9,690 nucleotides of DNA from NCBI GenBank assembly GCA_018882645.1, contig VERM01000038.1:1-9690 (forward strand), read 5' to 3'. Positions within the stretch are counted from its first letter, which is position 1. Each line of letters begins with the position of its first letter. Of this stretch, positions 1 to 6,211 are shown piece by piece. The notes under the pieces are model-generated. The model did not search any database. It had not been told where the DNA came from and was given only the letters and a program-made list of their open reading frames with translations. Source of the stretch: Ferruginibacter sp. (GTDB taxonomy: Bacteria > Bacteroidota > Bacteroidia > Chitinophagales > Chitinophagaceae). Made by a program: the position numbers and the translations under genes.

Positions 1-633
1 ATCTTACGTTGTCCTGATACGTTCAACCAAAAGACTATGCCCCCAACGCCTACCAAATTAATTGGCCAAGACTTACCTATTTATGTATTTGATGAATTTA
101 AAGAGTTCTTGGGTAATCTAGAACCTAGTCTTGCCGATATATTACAGGCTGCACCTAAAGGACTTAGTGAAGATCAACGTAAGATGATGAAGTTGGATAA
201 TTTCCAATCTAAGTTTTCTGATATTGCTATTAAGTCTTTACAAGGTAAAGGATGTAATCAAATCAAGTTTATCTTAGAGAACTCTAAAACTTTGTCAGAG
301 CCTATTTGGTATTCTGGGTTATCTATTGCACAACATTGTTCTGATCGTGATACTGCGATTCACATGATGTCAGAAGATCATCCTACGTATAACCGAGAAG
401 CAACGAATAAGAAAGCTCAAGCTACTCAAGATAAACCCCACTCTTGCGAGACCTTTAACAATGTCAATCCGGGCGGTTGCGAAGGGTGTCCGTTAAGAGG
501 CAAGATTACAAATCCGTTGGCCATAGGTAAAGAATTACAATTATCACAACCTGTCGGCGAGACGGTACTAGAAACCAAAACTGAAACGATTAACCAAACT
601 ACAAAAGTTACAACCAAGCTAAAGCATTTGTGA
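1..633 (+). CDS. Phage-type DNA primase fragment, C-terminal part (5' end outside window, probably truncated)
   Basis: The frame is open to the left edge. The residues before the first ATG (position 37) read ILRCPDTFNQKT, resembling the (L)R.PGT.N.K motif of archaeo-eukaryotic-type phage primases, so ATG 37 is probably not the true start. Counting from that ATG, residues 71-101 (GKGCNQIKFIL and WYSGLSIAQHC) and the cysteine cluster C137, C148, C151 in HSCETF...GGCEGCPLRGKI match the zinc-binding region of phage primase/helicase proteins. In those families a helicase part normally follows. Here the similarity stops after GKITNPLAIG, and the last 30 or so residues are a Thr/Lys-rich tail ending at TGA 631-633. 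The stop overlaps the next frame's GTG. I infer a truncated prophage or element remnant that primed DNA synthesis in its intact form. The family call is by motif recognition and was not searched. Confidence 0.7.
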   Translation: MLRCPDTFNQKTMPPTPTKLIGQDLPIYVFDEFKEFLGNLEPSLADILQAAPKGLSEDQRKMMKLDNFQSKFSDIAIKSLQGKGCNQIKFILENSKTLSEPIWYSGLSIAQHCSDRDTAIHMMSEDHPTYNREATNKKAQATQDKPHSCETFNNVNPGGCEGCPLRGKITNPLAIGKELQLSQPVGETVLETKTETINQTTKVTTKLKHL

Positions 634-986
634 GAAAACTAAATTTAAAATCATTTGCCGATTGGGCTAGGTATTGCAAGTCGGGTAAAAAGCCATTTGA
701 TATCCCGTATCATCCTGAAAGAACTTATAAAAAAGACTGGAAAGGATTTGAAGATTTTATTGGATATCAGTACAACATTGACTTTGTCAGCTATATTGTG
801 GCAAGAGAATATGCGAGAAAATTAAAAATAAATACAACTGGATGGAGAGAGCTTGTAGCTTCCGGAAAAAAGCCTAAAGAAATTCCTTCTAATCCTGATA
901 AGACTTACAAAAACAAAGGTTGGAAGGGCTGGGCGGATTTTCTGGGGAAAGAAGATAAGCCTTCAAATAAATCAACCAGTAAATAA
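630..986 (+). CDS. Protein with two phage-integrase repeat units (INT_rpt-like)
   Basis: This 118-residue product contains two copies of one unit. Copy 1 has SGKKPFDIPYHPERTYK then DWKGFEDFIG; copy 2 has SGKKPKEIPSNPDKTYK then GWKGWADFLG. The pattern W-x(3-5)-SGKKP-x2-IP-x2-P-x-YK...W-x2-W/F-x-DFLG is that of the phage-integrase repeat unit, seen beside tyrosine integrases and in other element-borne proteins and probably a DNA-binding or accessory module. No integrase catalytic domain is present. The GTG start at 630 overlaps the upstream stop as GTGA, which would allow coupled translation. However, the homology of copy 1 clearly begins upstream: in this frame 600-629 encodes YKSYNQAKAF, parallel to VSYIVAREYA of copy 2. 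No start codon is available there, since the frame opens after TAA 591-593. The gene is therefore likely the displaced 3' part of a longer, frame-disrupted gene. Confidence 0.65.
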   Translation: MRKLNLKSFADWARYCKSGKKPFDIPYHPERTYKKDWKGFEDFIGYQYNIDFVSYIVAREYARKLKINTTGWRELVASGKKPKEIPSNPDKTYKNKGWKGWADFLGKEDKPSNKSTSK

Positions 987-1019
987 TCTTCTCAGCTTAT
1001 TCCGGTTAAATTTCAATAC

Positions 1020-1199
1020 ATGACATTAGGTTAATTTTATTTCTGTTTATTACCATTACTCTTCTTCTCCTGCACCAAAGATGATGGTGCCGGCGCTACT
1101 TATGTAAAACCATCTATAGACTACAAAGGGCGATTCAGAAAATCAAATCCATCAACTTGCTCACAGCCGATGCCAACGGTTATAATTAATCTTTTTTAA
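1020..1199 (+). pseudogene. Broken lipoprotein-like fragment
   Basis: From ATG 1020 the frame reads M-T-L-G, then TAA at 1032-1034. It then stays open to TAA 1197-1199 as FYFCLLPLLFFSCTKDDG and onward. The stretch LLPLLFFS-C with Cys at 1071, followed by TKDDG, looks like a type II signal peptide with lipobox and the acidic +2 region usual in Bacteroidota lipoproteins. The mature part is only about 40 residues. Near 1136 the neighbouring frame gives a more protein-like end, QKIKSINLLTADANGYN, stopping at 1187-1189, which hints at a second frame break. No positively charged n-region is visible in frame. This is best read as a decayed remnant; a chance hydrophobic stretch is possible. Confidence 0.35.
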
Positions 1200-1260
1200 G
1201 TTTATATTCGGGGATTCTATTTTTACACTTTCCAAAATTTTTCATACAACATCGGCGATC

Positions 1261-1278
1261 GTGAAAAATGTTTTTCAC
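1261..1278. repeat. 8-bp inverted repeat, possible terminator or operator
   Basis: GTGAAAAA and TTTTTCAC are perfect inverted copies separated by TG. The site lies 58 bp beyond the stop of the mlaF gene, which reads towards it. No clear U-run follows on the minus strand, so a role as the terminator of the maeB-mlaEF unit is only possible. The rest of 987-1335 has nothing else I can support beyond the lipoprotein-like fragment and the adjacent A/T-rich repeat copy. Confidence 0.35.
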
Positions 1279-1281
1279 TTA

Positions 1282-1317
1282 CTTATTCCTTATTTGGTAA
1301 TTCTTATTTTTACTTTC
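1282..1317 (+). repeat. Dispersed A/T-rich 36-bp repeat, copy 1
   Basis: Begins CTTATTCCTTATTT and ends TTATTTTTACTTTC. It matches the copy at 5551-5586 at 30 of 36 positions by eye. A related short piece (CTTCCTTATTCTTTATTT) follows at 1324-1341 and runs into the mlaF stop codon. The copies lie only in intergenic or gene-end positions on both sides of the maeB-mlaE-mlaF unit. Confidence 0.6.
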
Positions 1318-1335
1318 TTTAGACTTCCTTATTCT

Positions 1336-2115
1336 TTATTTCTGCTCCCGTTTCGATTCCATCATGCGCATCTGTTTGGCGTCTTTTAAAAACTCAGAGG
1401 CGAAAATAAATTGATTCAACGATTTGTTGTCTGAAAAGATGATGTCTTTACTATTCCCAGTCCATTCTTTTCTCCCTTCTTTCATATAGAGAATATTGTC
1501 TCCGATTTCCATGACACTGTTCATATCGTGGGTATTGATGATGGTTGTCATGTTGAACTCTTTGGTGATATCATAGATCAACTTGTCTATCAGCATGGAA
1601 GTTTGTGGATCCAGTCCGGAATTGGGTTCATCACAGAAAAGAAATTTCGGATTCAGTACAATTGCTCTGGCAATGCCAACTCGTTTTTTCATACCACCGC
1701 TGATTTCAGAGGGGAATTTTTTATTGCTCCCGGAAAGATTTACTCTCTCAAGTACTTCATTCACTCTTTTATTTTTTTGAGCTTTGGTATCTTTGGTAAA
1801 CATGTCCAGGGGGAAACGTATGTTTTGTTCTACGTTCATACTGTCAAAAAGTGCGGAACCCTGAAACAGCATGCCTATTTGTTGTCTCAACATTTTTCTG
1901 TCATCTTCACTCATTTCTGTAAAGCTCACACCATCGTAAATAATTTCGCCTTCATCAGGCTCAAACAATCCTACCAGGCATTTTTGCAATACCGTTTTTC
2001 CGCTGCCGCTGGTTCCGATTATCAGATTGGTCTTTCCATTTTCCATGATATGGCTCACGCCATCCAATACCAGTTTTTGACCGAAGCTTTTTCTAATATT
2101 TTTGAATTCAATCAT
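1336..2115 (-). CDS. mlaF: ABC transporter ATP-binding protein, MlaF type
   Basis: Cytoplasmic ATPase expected to power lipid transport between inner and outer membrane together with the MlaE-type permease just upstream. The 259 residues contain every ABC motif in order: Walker A GTSGSGKT (34-41), Q-loop Gln85 in MLFQGSALFD, signature ISGGM (138-142), Walker B FLFCDEP (158-164) followed by NSGLDP, and the H-loop His196 in NTHDMNSV. The GSALFDSM stretch and SGGMKKRVGIARA are characteristic of the Mla/Ttg2A (resistance to organic solvents) subfamily. Length is normal. The ATG start at 2115 follows the permease stop by 20 bp with no clear Shine-Dalgarno, as is common in this phylum. The MCE-domain partner (MlaD type) usually encoded nearby is not in the window; what follows downstream is remnant DNA and repeats. 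The symbol is by family, not proven orthology. Confidence 0.88.
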   Translation of the reverse strand: MIEFKNIRKSFGQKLVLDGVSHIMENGKTNLIIGTSGSGKTVLQKCLVGLFEPDEGEIIYDGVSFTEMSEDDRKMLRQQIGMLFQGSALFDSMNVEQNIRFPLDMFTKDTKAQKNKRVNEVLERVNLSGSNKKFPSEISGGMKKRVGIARAIVLNPKFLFCDEPNSGLDPQTSMLIDKLIYDITKEFNMTTIINTHDMNSVMEIGDNILYMKEGRKEWTGNSKDIIFSDNKSLNQFIFASEFLKDAKQMRMMESKREQK

Positions 2116-2135
2116 TCATTAAAAAAATTCTATTG

Positions 2136-2873
2136 TTACAAAAGTAGGGCAGCCAGTATATAGTCTGCAAAAAGAATGGTGACGCAACTCACCACTACAG
2201 ATGTGGTACTGCTTTTACCTATTTCCAGTGCACCGCCTTTTACATGATAGCCGTAATAAGCAGGTACGGAGCTGATGATGAATGCGAATGTGTATGCTTT
2301 CATTAAGGCAAAAGTCACGTTGTAAGGAATGAATTTGTCCAGAAGCCCTCTGTCGAATGTTTCTGCTGAAATGATTCCGGAGAAAACCCCGGTCATTCTT
2401 CCGCCATAAATACCCAATGCCATTGATAACATAACCAGCAATGGAATCGTTATGATGGCCGCAGCAATTTTTGGCATAATCAGATATGACTTTGTGTTGA
2501 TGCCCATAATTTCAAGAGCGTCTATTTGTTCACTCACCCTCATATTCCCCAGTTCACTTGCAATTTTACTGCCTACCACTCCGGCAAGTACAATACAGAC
2601 CAGTGTTGGTGAAAACTCCAGAATCACTGTGTCTCTTACAATTTGAGAAATGATGGATTTTGAAATCAGCGGGTTGCTGATTTGATATGCGGTTTGAAGC
2701 GTACTTACAGCACCCATAAAAACAGAAATGATAACAACAATACCTAAAGAGCCTATGCCAATGTCAACGCATTGCTTCATAAACTCTTTCCAGTAGAGTC
2801 TTCCATTTTCAGGTTTGCTCAACATTCCTTTGAGCATGAGTATGTATCTTCCAAAATGAGCCAAAAAATTCAT
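2136..2873 (-). CDS. mlaE: ABC transporter permease, MlaE family
   Basis: Inner-membrane permease partner of the downstream MlaF-type ATPase, expected to move phospholipid. It has 245 residues, about the normal length, with an amphipathic N-terminal region (1-35) followed by about five hydrophobic segments, roughly 40-60, 85-105, 135-160, 185-205 and 222-245. The family hallmark is clear: EFSPTLVCIVLAGVVGSKIA (86-105) leading into ELGNMRVSEQIDALEIMG (107-124), then SYLIMPK (129-135). A second conserved block, YYGYHVKGGALEIGKSSTTS (206-225), corresponds to the usual GY..rGGa..vG..tT segment. The gene starts 12 bp after the maeB stop and ends 20 bp before mlaF, so all three are probably one transcript. 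A link between malic enzyme and Mla is positional only. Confidence 0.88.
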   Translation of the reverse strand: MNFLAHFGRYILMLKGMLSKPENGRLYWKEFMKQCVDIGIGSLGIVVIISVFMGAVSTLQTAYQISNPLISKSIISQIVRDTVILEFSPTLVCIVLAGVVGSKIASELGNMRVSEQIDALEIMGINTKSYLIMPKIAAAIITIPLLVMLSMALGIYGGRMTGVFSGIISAETFDRGLLDKFIPYNVTFALMKAYTFAFIISSVPAYYGYHVKGGALEIGKSSTTSVVVSCVTILFADYILAALLL

Positions 2874-2885
2874 TCGGCAAAATTA

Positions 2886-5228
2886 TCAGTTATTTGATTT
2901 CGGTTTTCTTTTCCACCATTTGCTTTTTTTGATTTCTTCCTGCACATTGGTCTTGCTTTTTGCCTGTGCATCTATCACTGCAATGACAGCCATATTAAAT
3001 ATTGAGCGGATAGAACTACCCAGTTGCAAAACGTGTACCGGCTTTCTCAATCCAAGCACAATCGGACCAATGCTATCGGCTCCGCCTATTTCCTGCAAAA
3101 GGTTATGTGCAATATTGCCTGCAGAAAGATTTGGAAAGATGAGTGTATTTACTTCACCATTGATTAATTCCGTAAATGGATAGTTTTCTTTGAGTACTTC
3201 TTTGTTAAAAGCCAGCATACCCTGAATTTCGCCATCACAAATCAGGGAAGGATTTTTTTGTTTCACAATCTCTCTTGCCTTTCTTACCAGCATGGCATCA
3301 GGAGAATTGCTGCTGCCGAAATTGGAGTAGGAGAGCATTGCAATTTTGGGAACTATATTGAAATGTTTCACCTCTTTCGCAACGAGCATGGTTATTTCAG
3401 CCAGCTCTTCTGCCGTCGGGTTAAAGTTTACTGTTGTGTCGGCAAGGAATAAAGGGCCTCTTTTAGTAAACAGCAGATACATGCCTGCGATTTTTTTCAC
3501 ACCATCTTCGATACCAATAATTTGAATGGCGGGCCTTATCGTATCCGGATAATTTCTGCTCAGTCCGCTGATCATACAATCGGCTTCACCAGTTTCCACC
3601 ATCATGCAACCAAAATGGTTTCTTTCCCTCATGGCCTTGAAAGCCTCATAACGATTGATACCTTTTCTTTTTCTTTTTTCAAAATAGATTTCACCGAATG
3701 ATTTTCTTAATTCTTCGGTATCATCATTTTTGGGATTGATGATCGGCATATCTTCAATGTCAATCGAATTTTCTTCGGCAATAGCCTTTATTTTATTTTC
3801 ATCTCCCAGCAAGATTGGAAAGCCGATGTCCTCTTCTACAATCATTTGTGCGGCTTTAAGGATTTTCGCATTTTCAGCATCTGCAAAAAGAATTCGTTTG
3901 GGATCTCTTCGGGCTTTGTTGCCAAGTGCTCTGCTCAGCTGATTGTCGAGACCCAACCTTTTGTTCAGTTCAATCGTGTATGCGTCCCAGTCAGTAATAT
4001 TCTTTCTGGCCACACCGCTTTCCATAGCCGCTTTGGCCACAGCGGGGGCTACTGCTGATAAAAGTCTGGGGTCTACTGGTTTTGGTATGATATAATTGGG
4101 GCCGAATGAAATGGTCTTTTCATTGTAAGCCAGATTGACAATATCGGGCACCGGTGTTTTGGCCAATTCGGCCAATGCTTTAACTGCAGCCAGTTTCATG
4201 GCTTCATTGATCTGACGTGCTCTCACGTCAAGCGCACCGCGGAAGATGTAAGGGAATCCAAGTACGTTATTGACCTGATTGGGATAATCACTTCTACCGG
4301 TGGCCATGATGATATCATCTCTTACAGCAGTAGCTGCATCGTATGTGATTTCCGGATCCGGGTTGGCCATGGCAAAAACGATGGGATTTTTGGCCATCGA
4401 TTTAATCATCTGCGCAGTAACTACATTACCTACGCTTAATCCCACAAAAACATCCGCATCTTTAAAGGCTTTTGCCAGCGTGTAATCCTTATATTTTGCA
4501 TCGACGGCAAAAGGTTTTTTCATTTCATCCAGTTCCGGTCTGCCTTTGTATATGATACCTTCTCTGTCGAACAACATAAAGTTTTTTAGTTTGGCACCGA
4601 GTGAAACATAGAGTTGAATACAGGCCATCGCTGCAGCCCCCGCGCCATTGACTACGAATGTGACTTTTTCGATTTTTTTCTTTTGAATTTCTAATGCATT
4701 CAATAAGGCTGCTGCTGAAATAATCGCAGTGCCATGCTGGTCGTCATGCATGATCGGAATGTTACACTGCTCTTTGAGTTGCTGTTCAATGTAAAAACAT
4801 TCGGGGGCTTTGATGTCTTCTAAATTTATTCCGCCGAAAGTAGGTTCGAGAGATTTTACGATCTGCACAAATTTTTCAGGATCGCTTTCATTGATTTCGA
4901 TGTCAAATACATCTATATCAGCAAAAATTTTAAACAGTACGCCTTTACCTTCCATCACCGGTTTTCCTGCCAAAGGTCCGATGTTTCCAAGGCCAAGTAC
5001 GGCTGAACCATTTGTGATAACACCTACCAGATTTCCTTTGGCGGTGTACTTATATACATCATCTGGATTCTCCTTAATCTCTTTACAAGGTTCTGCAACT
5101 CCTGGTGAATAAGCAAGAGAAAGGTCTCTTTGTGTCTTGGTTTCTTTGGATGGGATGACTTCAATCTTTCCGGGTCGGCCTTTGGAATGGTATTCCAGAG
5201 CCTCGTTCTTCAGTGAATTTTTTGCCAT
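2886..5228 (-). CDS. maeB: NADP-dependent malic enzyme with C-terminal phosphotransacetylase-like domain
   Basis: Oxidatively decarboxylates malate to pyruvate and CO2 with reduction of NADP+, supplying NADPH and pyruvate in the cytoplasm. The 780 residues have the three-part MaeB layout. The malic N-terminal domain (about 1-170) has Tyr40 in [11 protein letters not shown], Lys95 in EGKGVLFK, and acidic metal-site residues in [11 protein letters not shown] (135-145) and HDDQHGTA (161-168). The NAD(P)-binding domain (about 175-400) has the GAGAAA loop at 195-200 and AMANPDPEI at 286-294. The phosphotransacetylase-like domain (about 430-770) has [13 protein letters not shown] near 445-457 and the late [17 protein letters not shown] stretch. 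In studied MaeB enzymes this last domain is regulatory (acetyl-CoA sensing) rather than catalytic. First gene of the unit maeB-mlaE-mlaF. Start ATG 5228 has no Shine-Dalgarno, and no TAnnTTTG box was found directly upstream. Confidence 0.95.
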   Translation of the reverse strand: MAKNSLKNEALEYHSKGRPGKIEVIPSKETKTQRDLSLAYSPGVAEPCKEIKENPDDVYKYTAKGNLVGVITNGSAVLGLGNIGPLAGKPVMEGKGVLFKIFADIDVFDIEINESDPEKFVQIVKSLEPTFGGINLEDIKAPECFYIEQQLKEQCNIPIMHDDQHGTAIISAAALLNALEIQKKKIEKVTFVVNGAGAAAMACIQLYVSLGAKLKNFMLFDREGIIYKGRPELDEMKKPFAVDAKYKDYTLAKAFKDADVFVGLSVGNVVTAQMIKSMAKNPIVFAMANPDPEITYDAATAVRDDIIMATGRSDYPNQVNNVLGFPYIFRGALDVRARQINEAMKLAAVKALAELAKTPVPDIVNLAYNEKTISFGPNYIIPKPVDPRLLSAVAPAVAKAAMESGVARKNITDWDAYTIELNKRLGLDNQLSRALGNKARRDPKRILFADAENAKILKAAQMIVEEDIGFPILLGDENKIKAIAEENSIDIEDMPIINPKNDDTEELRKSFGEIYFEKRKRKGINRYEAFKAMRERNHFGCMMVETGEADCMISGLSRNYPDTIRPAIQIIGIEDGVKKIAGMYLLFTKRGPLFLADTTVNFNPTAEELAEITMLVAKEVKHFNIVPKIAMLSYSNFGSSNSPDAMLVRKAREIVKQKNPSLICDGEIQGMLAFNKEVLKENYPFTELINGEVNTLIFPNLSAGNIAHNLLQEIGGADSIGPIVLGLRKPVHVLQLGSSIRSIFNMAVIAVIDAQAKSKTNVQEEIKKSKWWKRKPKSNN

Positions 5229-5268
5229 ATTGCAGGATTGATTTTGACGTGCTTCAAGCTTCTAACTC

Positions 5269-5284
5269 GCACAATCATTTGTGC
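5269..5284. promoter_or_regulatory. Inverted repeat upstream of maeB, possible operator
   Basis: GCACAA and TTGTGC are perfect inverted 6-bp arms around TCAT, centred about 48 bp upstream of the maeB start. It could be a regulator site or a leader hairpin. No canonical Bacteroidota promoter could be placed next to it, so its role is a guess. Confidence 0.35.
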
Positions 5285-5350
5285 AATTTAAGGAATAGGA
5301 GTGAAATAGGCGGAAGTATCGACTGCGGCGATAGTATAAATATGAAATAA

Positions 5351-5376
5351 AAAAATAAGGAATAAGAAATAAGGAA
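5351..5376 (-). repeat. Dispersed A/T-rich repeat, inverted copy
   Basis: On the minus strand this reads TTCCTTATTTC, a 3-base spacer (TTA), then TTCCTTATTTTT. It is the reverse complement of 5555-5580 with 24 of 26 matches. With that copy it forms an inverted pair bounding 178 bp of non-coding DNA. Confidence 0.6.
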
Positions 5377-5413
5377 GTGGCTTGTATTACCTAGATTCGA
5401 TGTCTTTGACTTT

Positions 5414-5449
5414 CTTATTCAATATTTTGTGTTCCTTATTTTTACTTTC
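5414..5449 (+). repeat. Dispersed A/T-rich 36-bp repeat, copy 2
   Basis: Begins CTTATTCAATATTTTGTG and ends CCTTATTTTTACTTTC. It matches the copy at 5551-5586 at 31 of 36 positions and shares the TTATTTTTACTTTC end with the copy at 1282-1317. It lies between the two arms of the inverted pair. Confidence 0.55.
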
Positions 5450-5453
5450 GTGC

Positions 5454-5471
5454 CGCCGTCTTGTGTTTTCA
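5454..5471 (+). repeat. 18-bp dispersed repeat CGCCGTCTTRTGTTTTSA, copy 1
   Basis: Differs at two positions from 6090-6107. Just downstream GCGGC (5475-5479) can pair with GCCGC (5452-5456), giving a small hairpin with an 18-base loop containing most of the repeat. No gene is visible here. Confidence 0.45.
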
Positions 5472-5550
5472 AAAGCGGCGATTGTAATTCGGTTGAAAAT
5501 AGTTGAAGGAGTTGAAAAAGTAGAAGAAACCCTTTTTTATATTTTACATT

Positions 5551-5586
5551 CTTATTCCTTATTTCGTGTTCCTTATTTTTATTTTA
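5551..5586 (+). repeat. Dispersed A/T-rich 36-bp repeat, copy 3
   Basis: Contains TTCCTTATTT twice in tandem, CTTATTCCTTATTT then TTCCTTATTTTTATTTTA after a short CGTG spacer. It is the direct-orientation arm of the inverted pair with 5351-5376. The remainder of the gap 5229-5728 is A/T-rich and I see no gene, tRNA or clear promoter in it. Confidence 0.6.
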
Positions 5587-5728
5587 TAGTACTAGGCCTA
5601 TCAGAGACCGGCGCAAAAAGTATATTTTAATCTAAATGTTTTTTAGATAATTATTCTTTATCTTTATTTCAGAGTACAGCGACTATTATGAAATAAGCAA
5701 AATTTTTTAAAAGCAAATAATCATAAAA

Positions 5729-6070
5729 ATGAAAAAAAATATTTTAGGTGTGTTACTATTTGTTTCAATTTTTGTAGTTATTATTTTTTTAAGAAATAGA
5801 TCTGAGAATGATTTAAAAGAATTACAAACAAAGATAGAAACTGAAATCAAATCTGTATTTCAAAAGAAATCTCAATTTCAAAACAATCCACGATATAACT
5901 ATGTAAGATCTTTTCGTCTTCATGATCATAGGTTTAAGATTTTTGGAATAAGGTTTGGTAATGAAAATTATACGGGTACACTAAATGGAAGCGAGGGCGG
6001 TGTTTCATTCAATTATGACGTAAAAGTTACCAAGGATGGAGAATCATATAAATGGGAGATTGTCAAATAA
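5729..6070 (+). CDS. Small membrane-anchored hypothetical protein
   Basis: A 113-residue protein I do not recognise. Residues 2-3 are Lys, 5-21 form one hydrophobic segment (ILGVLLFVSIFVVIIFL) followed by RNR, so a single signal anchor or uncleaved signal peptide is likely, with the rest outside the cytoplasm. Residues 26-50 are charged and probably helical (LKELQTKIETEIKSVFQKK). The C-terminal half has alternating polar and aromatic residues and ends in YDVKVTKDGESYKWEIVK, which looks like beta strands. The start ATG at 5729 is preceded by TCATAAAA with no Shine-Dalgarno. The gene is more A/T-rich than its neighbours, stands alone on the plus strand between maeB and lysA, and is flanked by repeats on both sides, so recent acquisition is possible. 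The reading frame is intact and has a sensible topology, which favours a real gene. Confidence 0.6.
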   Translation: MKKNILGVLLFVSIFVVIIFLRNRSENDLKELQTKIETEIKSVFQKKSQFQNNPRYNYVRSFRLHDHRFKIFGIRFGNENYTGTLNGSEGGVSFNYDVKVTKDGESYKWEIVK

Positions 6071-6089
6071 TGATAACACTTTGAAATGT

Positions 6090-6107
6090 CGCCGTCTTAT
6101 GTTTTGA
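6090..6107 (+). repeat. 18-bp dispersed repeat CGCCGTCTTRTGTTTTSA, copy 2
   Basis: Matches 5454-5471 at 16 of 18 positions and lies 20 bp after the stop of the small membrane protein, in the same orientation. The two copies therefore bracket that gene. Confidence 0.45.
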
Positions 6108-6126
6108 CCTCACCCCCAGCCCCTCT
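6105..6126 (+). repeat. Intergenic C-rich repeat of the ACCTCACCCCCAGCCCCTC type
   Basis: The string CCTCACCCCCAGCCCCTCTC, starting just inside this interval, is familiar to me as a sequence found many times in intergenic DNA of Bacteroidota and some other phyla. Only one copy is in this window, so the repeat call rests on recall and not on this sequence. Confidence 0.4.
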
Positions 6127-6158
6127 CTTTAAAGTTTAATTGTTTAGAAGTTTAGATG

Positions 6159-6191
6159 GTTTAGGGTAATATTTTTTCATTTCCCCTAAAC
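6159..6191. repeat. Short inverted repeat GTTTAGGG / CCCTAAAC
   Basis: The arms at 6159-6166 and 6184-6191 are perfect 8-bp inverted copies around an A/T-rich 17-base spacer that includes ATTTTTT. The flanks carry more GTTTAGA-like and CTAAACC-like units (6142-6157, 6193-6202), which lengthen the pairing imperfectly. It could end transcription of the small plus-strand gene, or be part of the repeat cluster that follows. Confidence 0.35.
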
Positions 6192-6211
6192 TCCTAAACC
6201 CCTCAACCAGC

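Noticed and set aside
37..39. ATG 37 as the true start of the primase gene
   Set aside because: The frame continues open to the left edge with residues matching the family motif before this ATG.
600..606. Programmed -1 frameshift site
   Set aside because: The bases TACAAAA do not form an X-XXY-YYZ heptamer in the primase frame and no strong downstream hairpin was seen; a simple indel is more likely.
426..617. Minus-strand frame opposite the primase fragment
   Set aside because: Lies opposite the zinc-cluster coding region, which is clearly read on the plus strand.
630..986. Reading the two left-edge genes as a toxin-antitoxin pair because of the 4-base overlap
   Set aside because: The second protein is two clear integrase repeat units and the first has primase motifs; the overlap is better explained by a frame break.
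987..1335. tRNA or attachment site next to the remnant phage genes
   Set aside because: No cloverleaf-like sequence, CCA-type end or direct repeat shared with the window edge was found by eye.
1528..2163. 211-codon plus-strand frame opposite mlaF
   Set aside because: All ABC motifs are on the minus strand in this interval; the plus frame is a shadow with no recognisable features.
5382..5630. 82-codon plus-strand frame in the maeB upstream gap
   Set aside because: It starts at TTG, is made largely of the dispersed A/T-rich repeats, and has no protein-like domain pattern; judged a chance frame.
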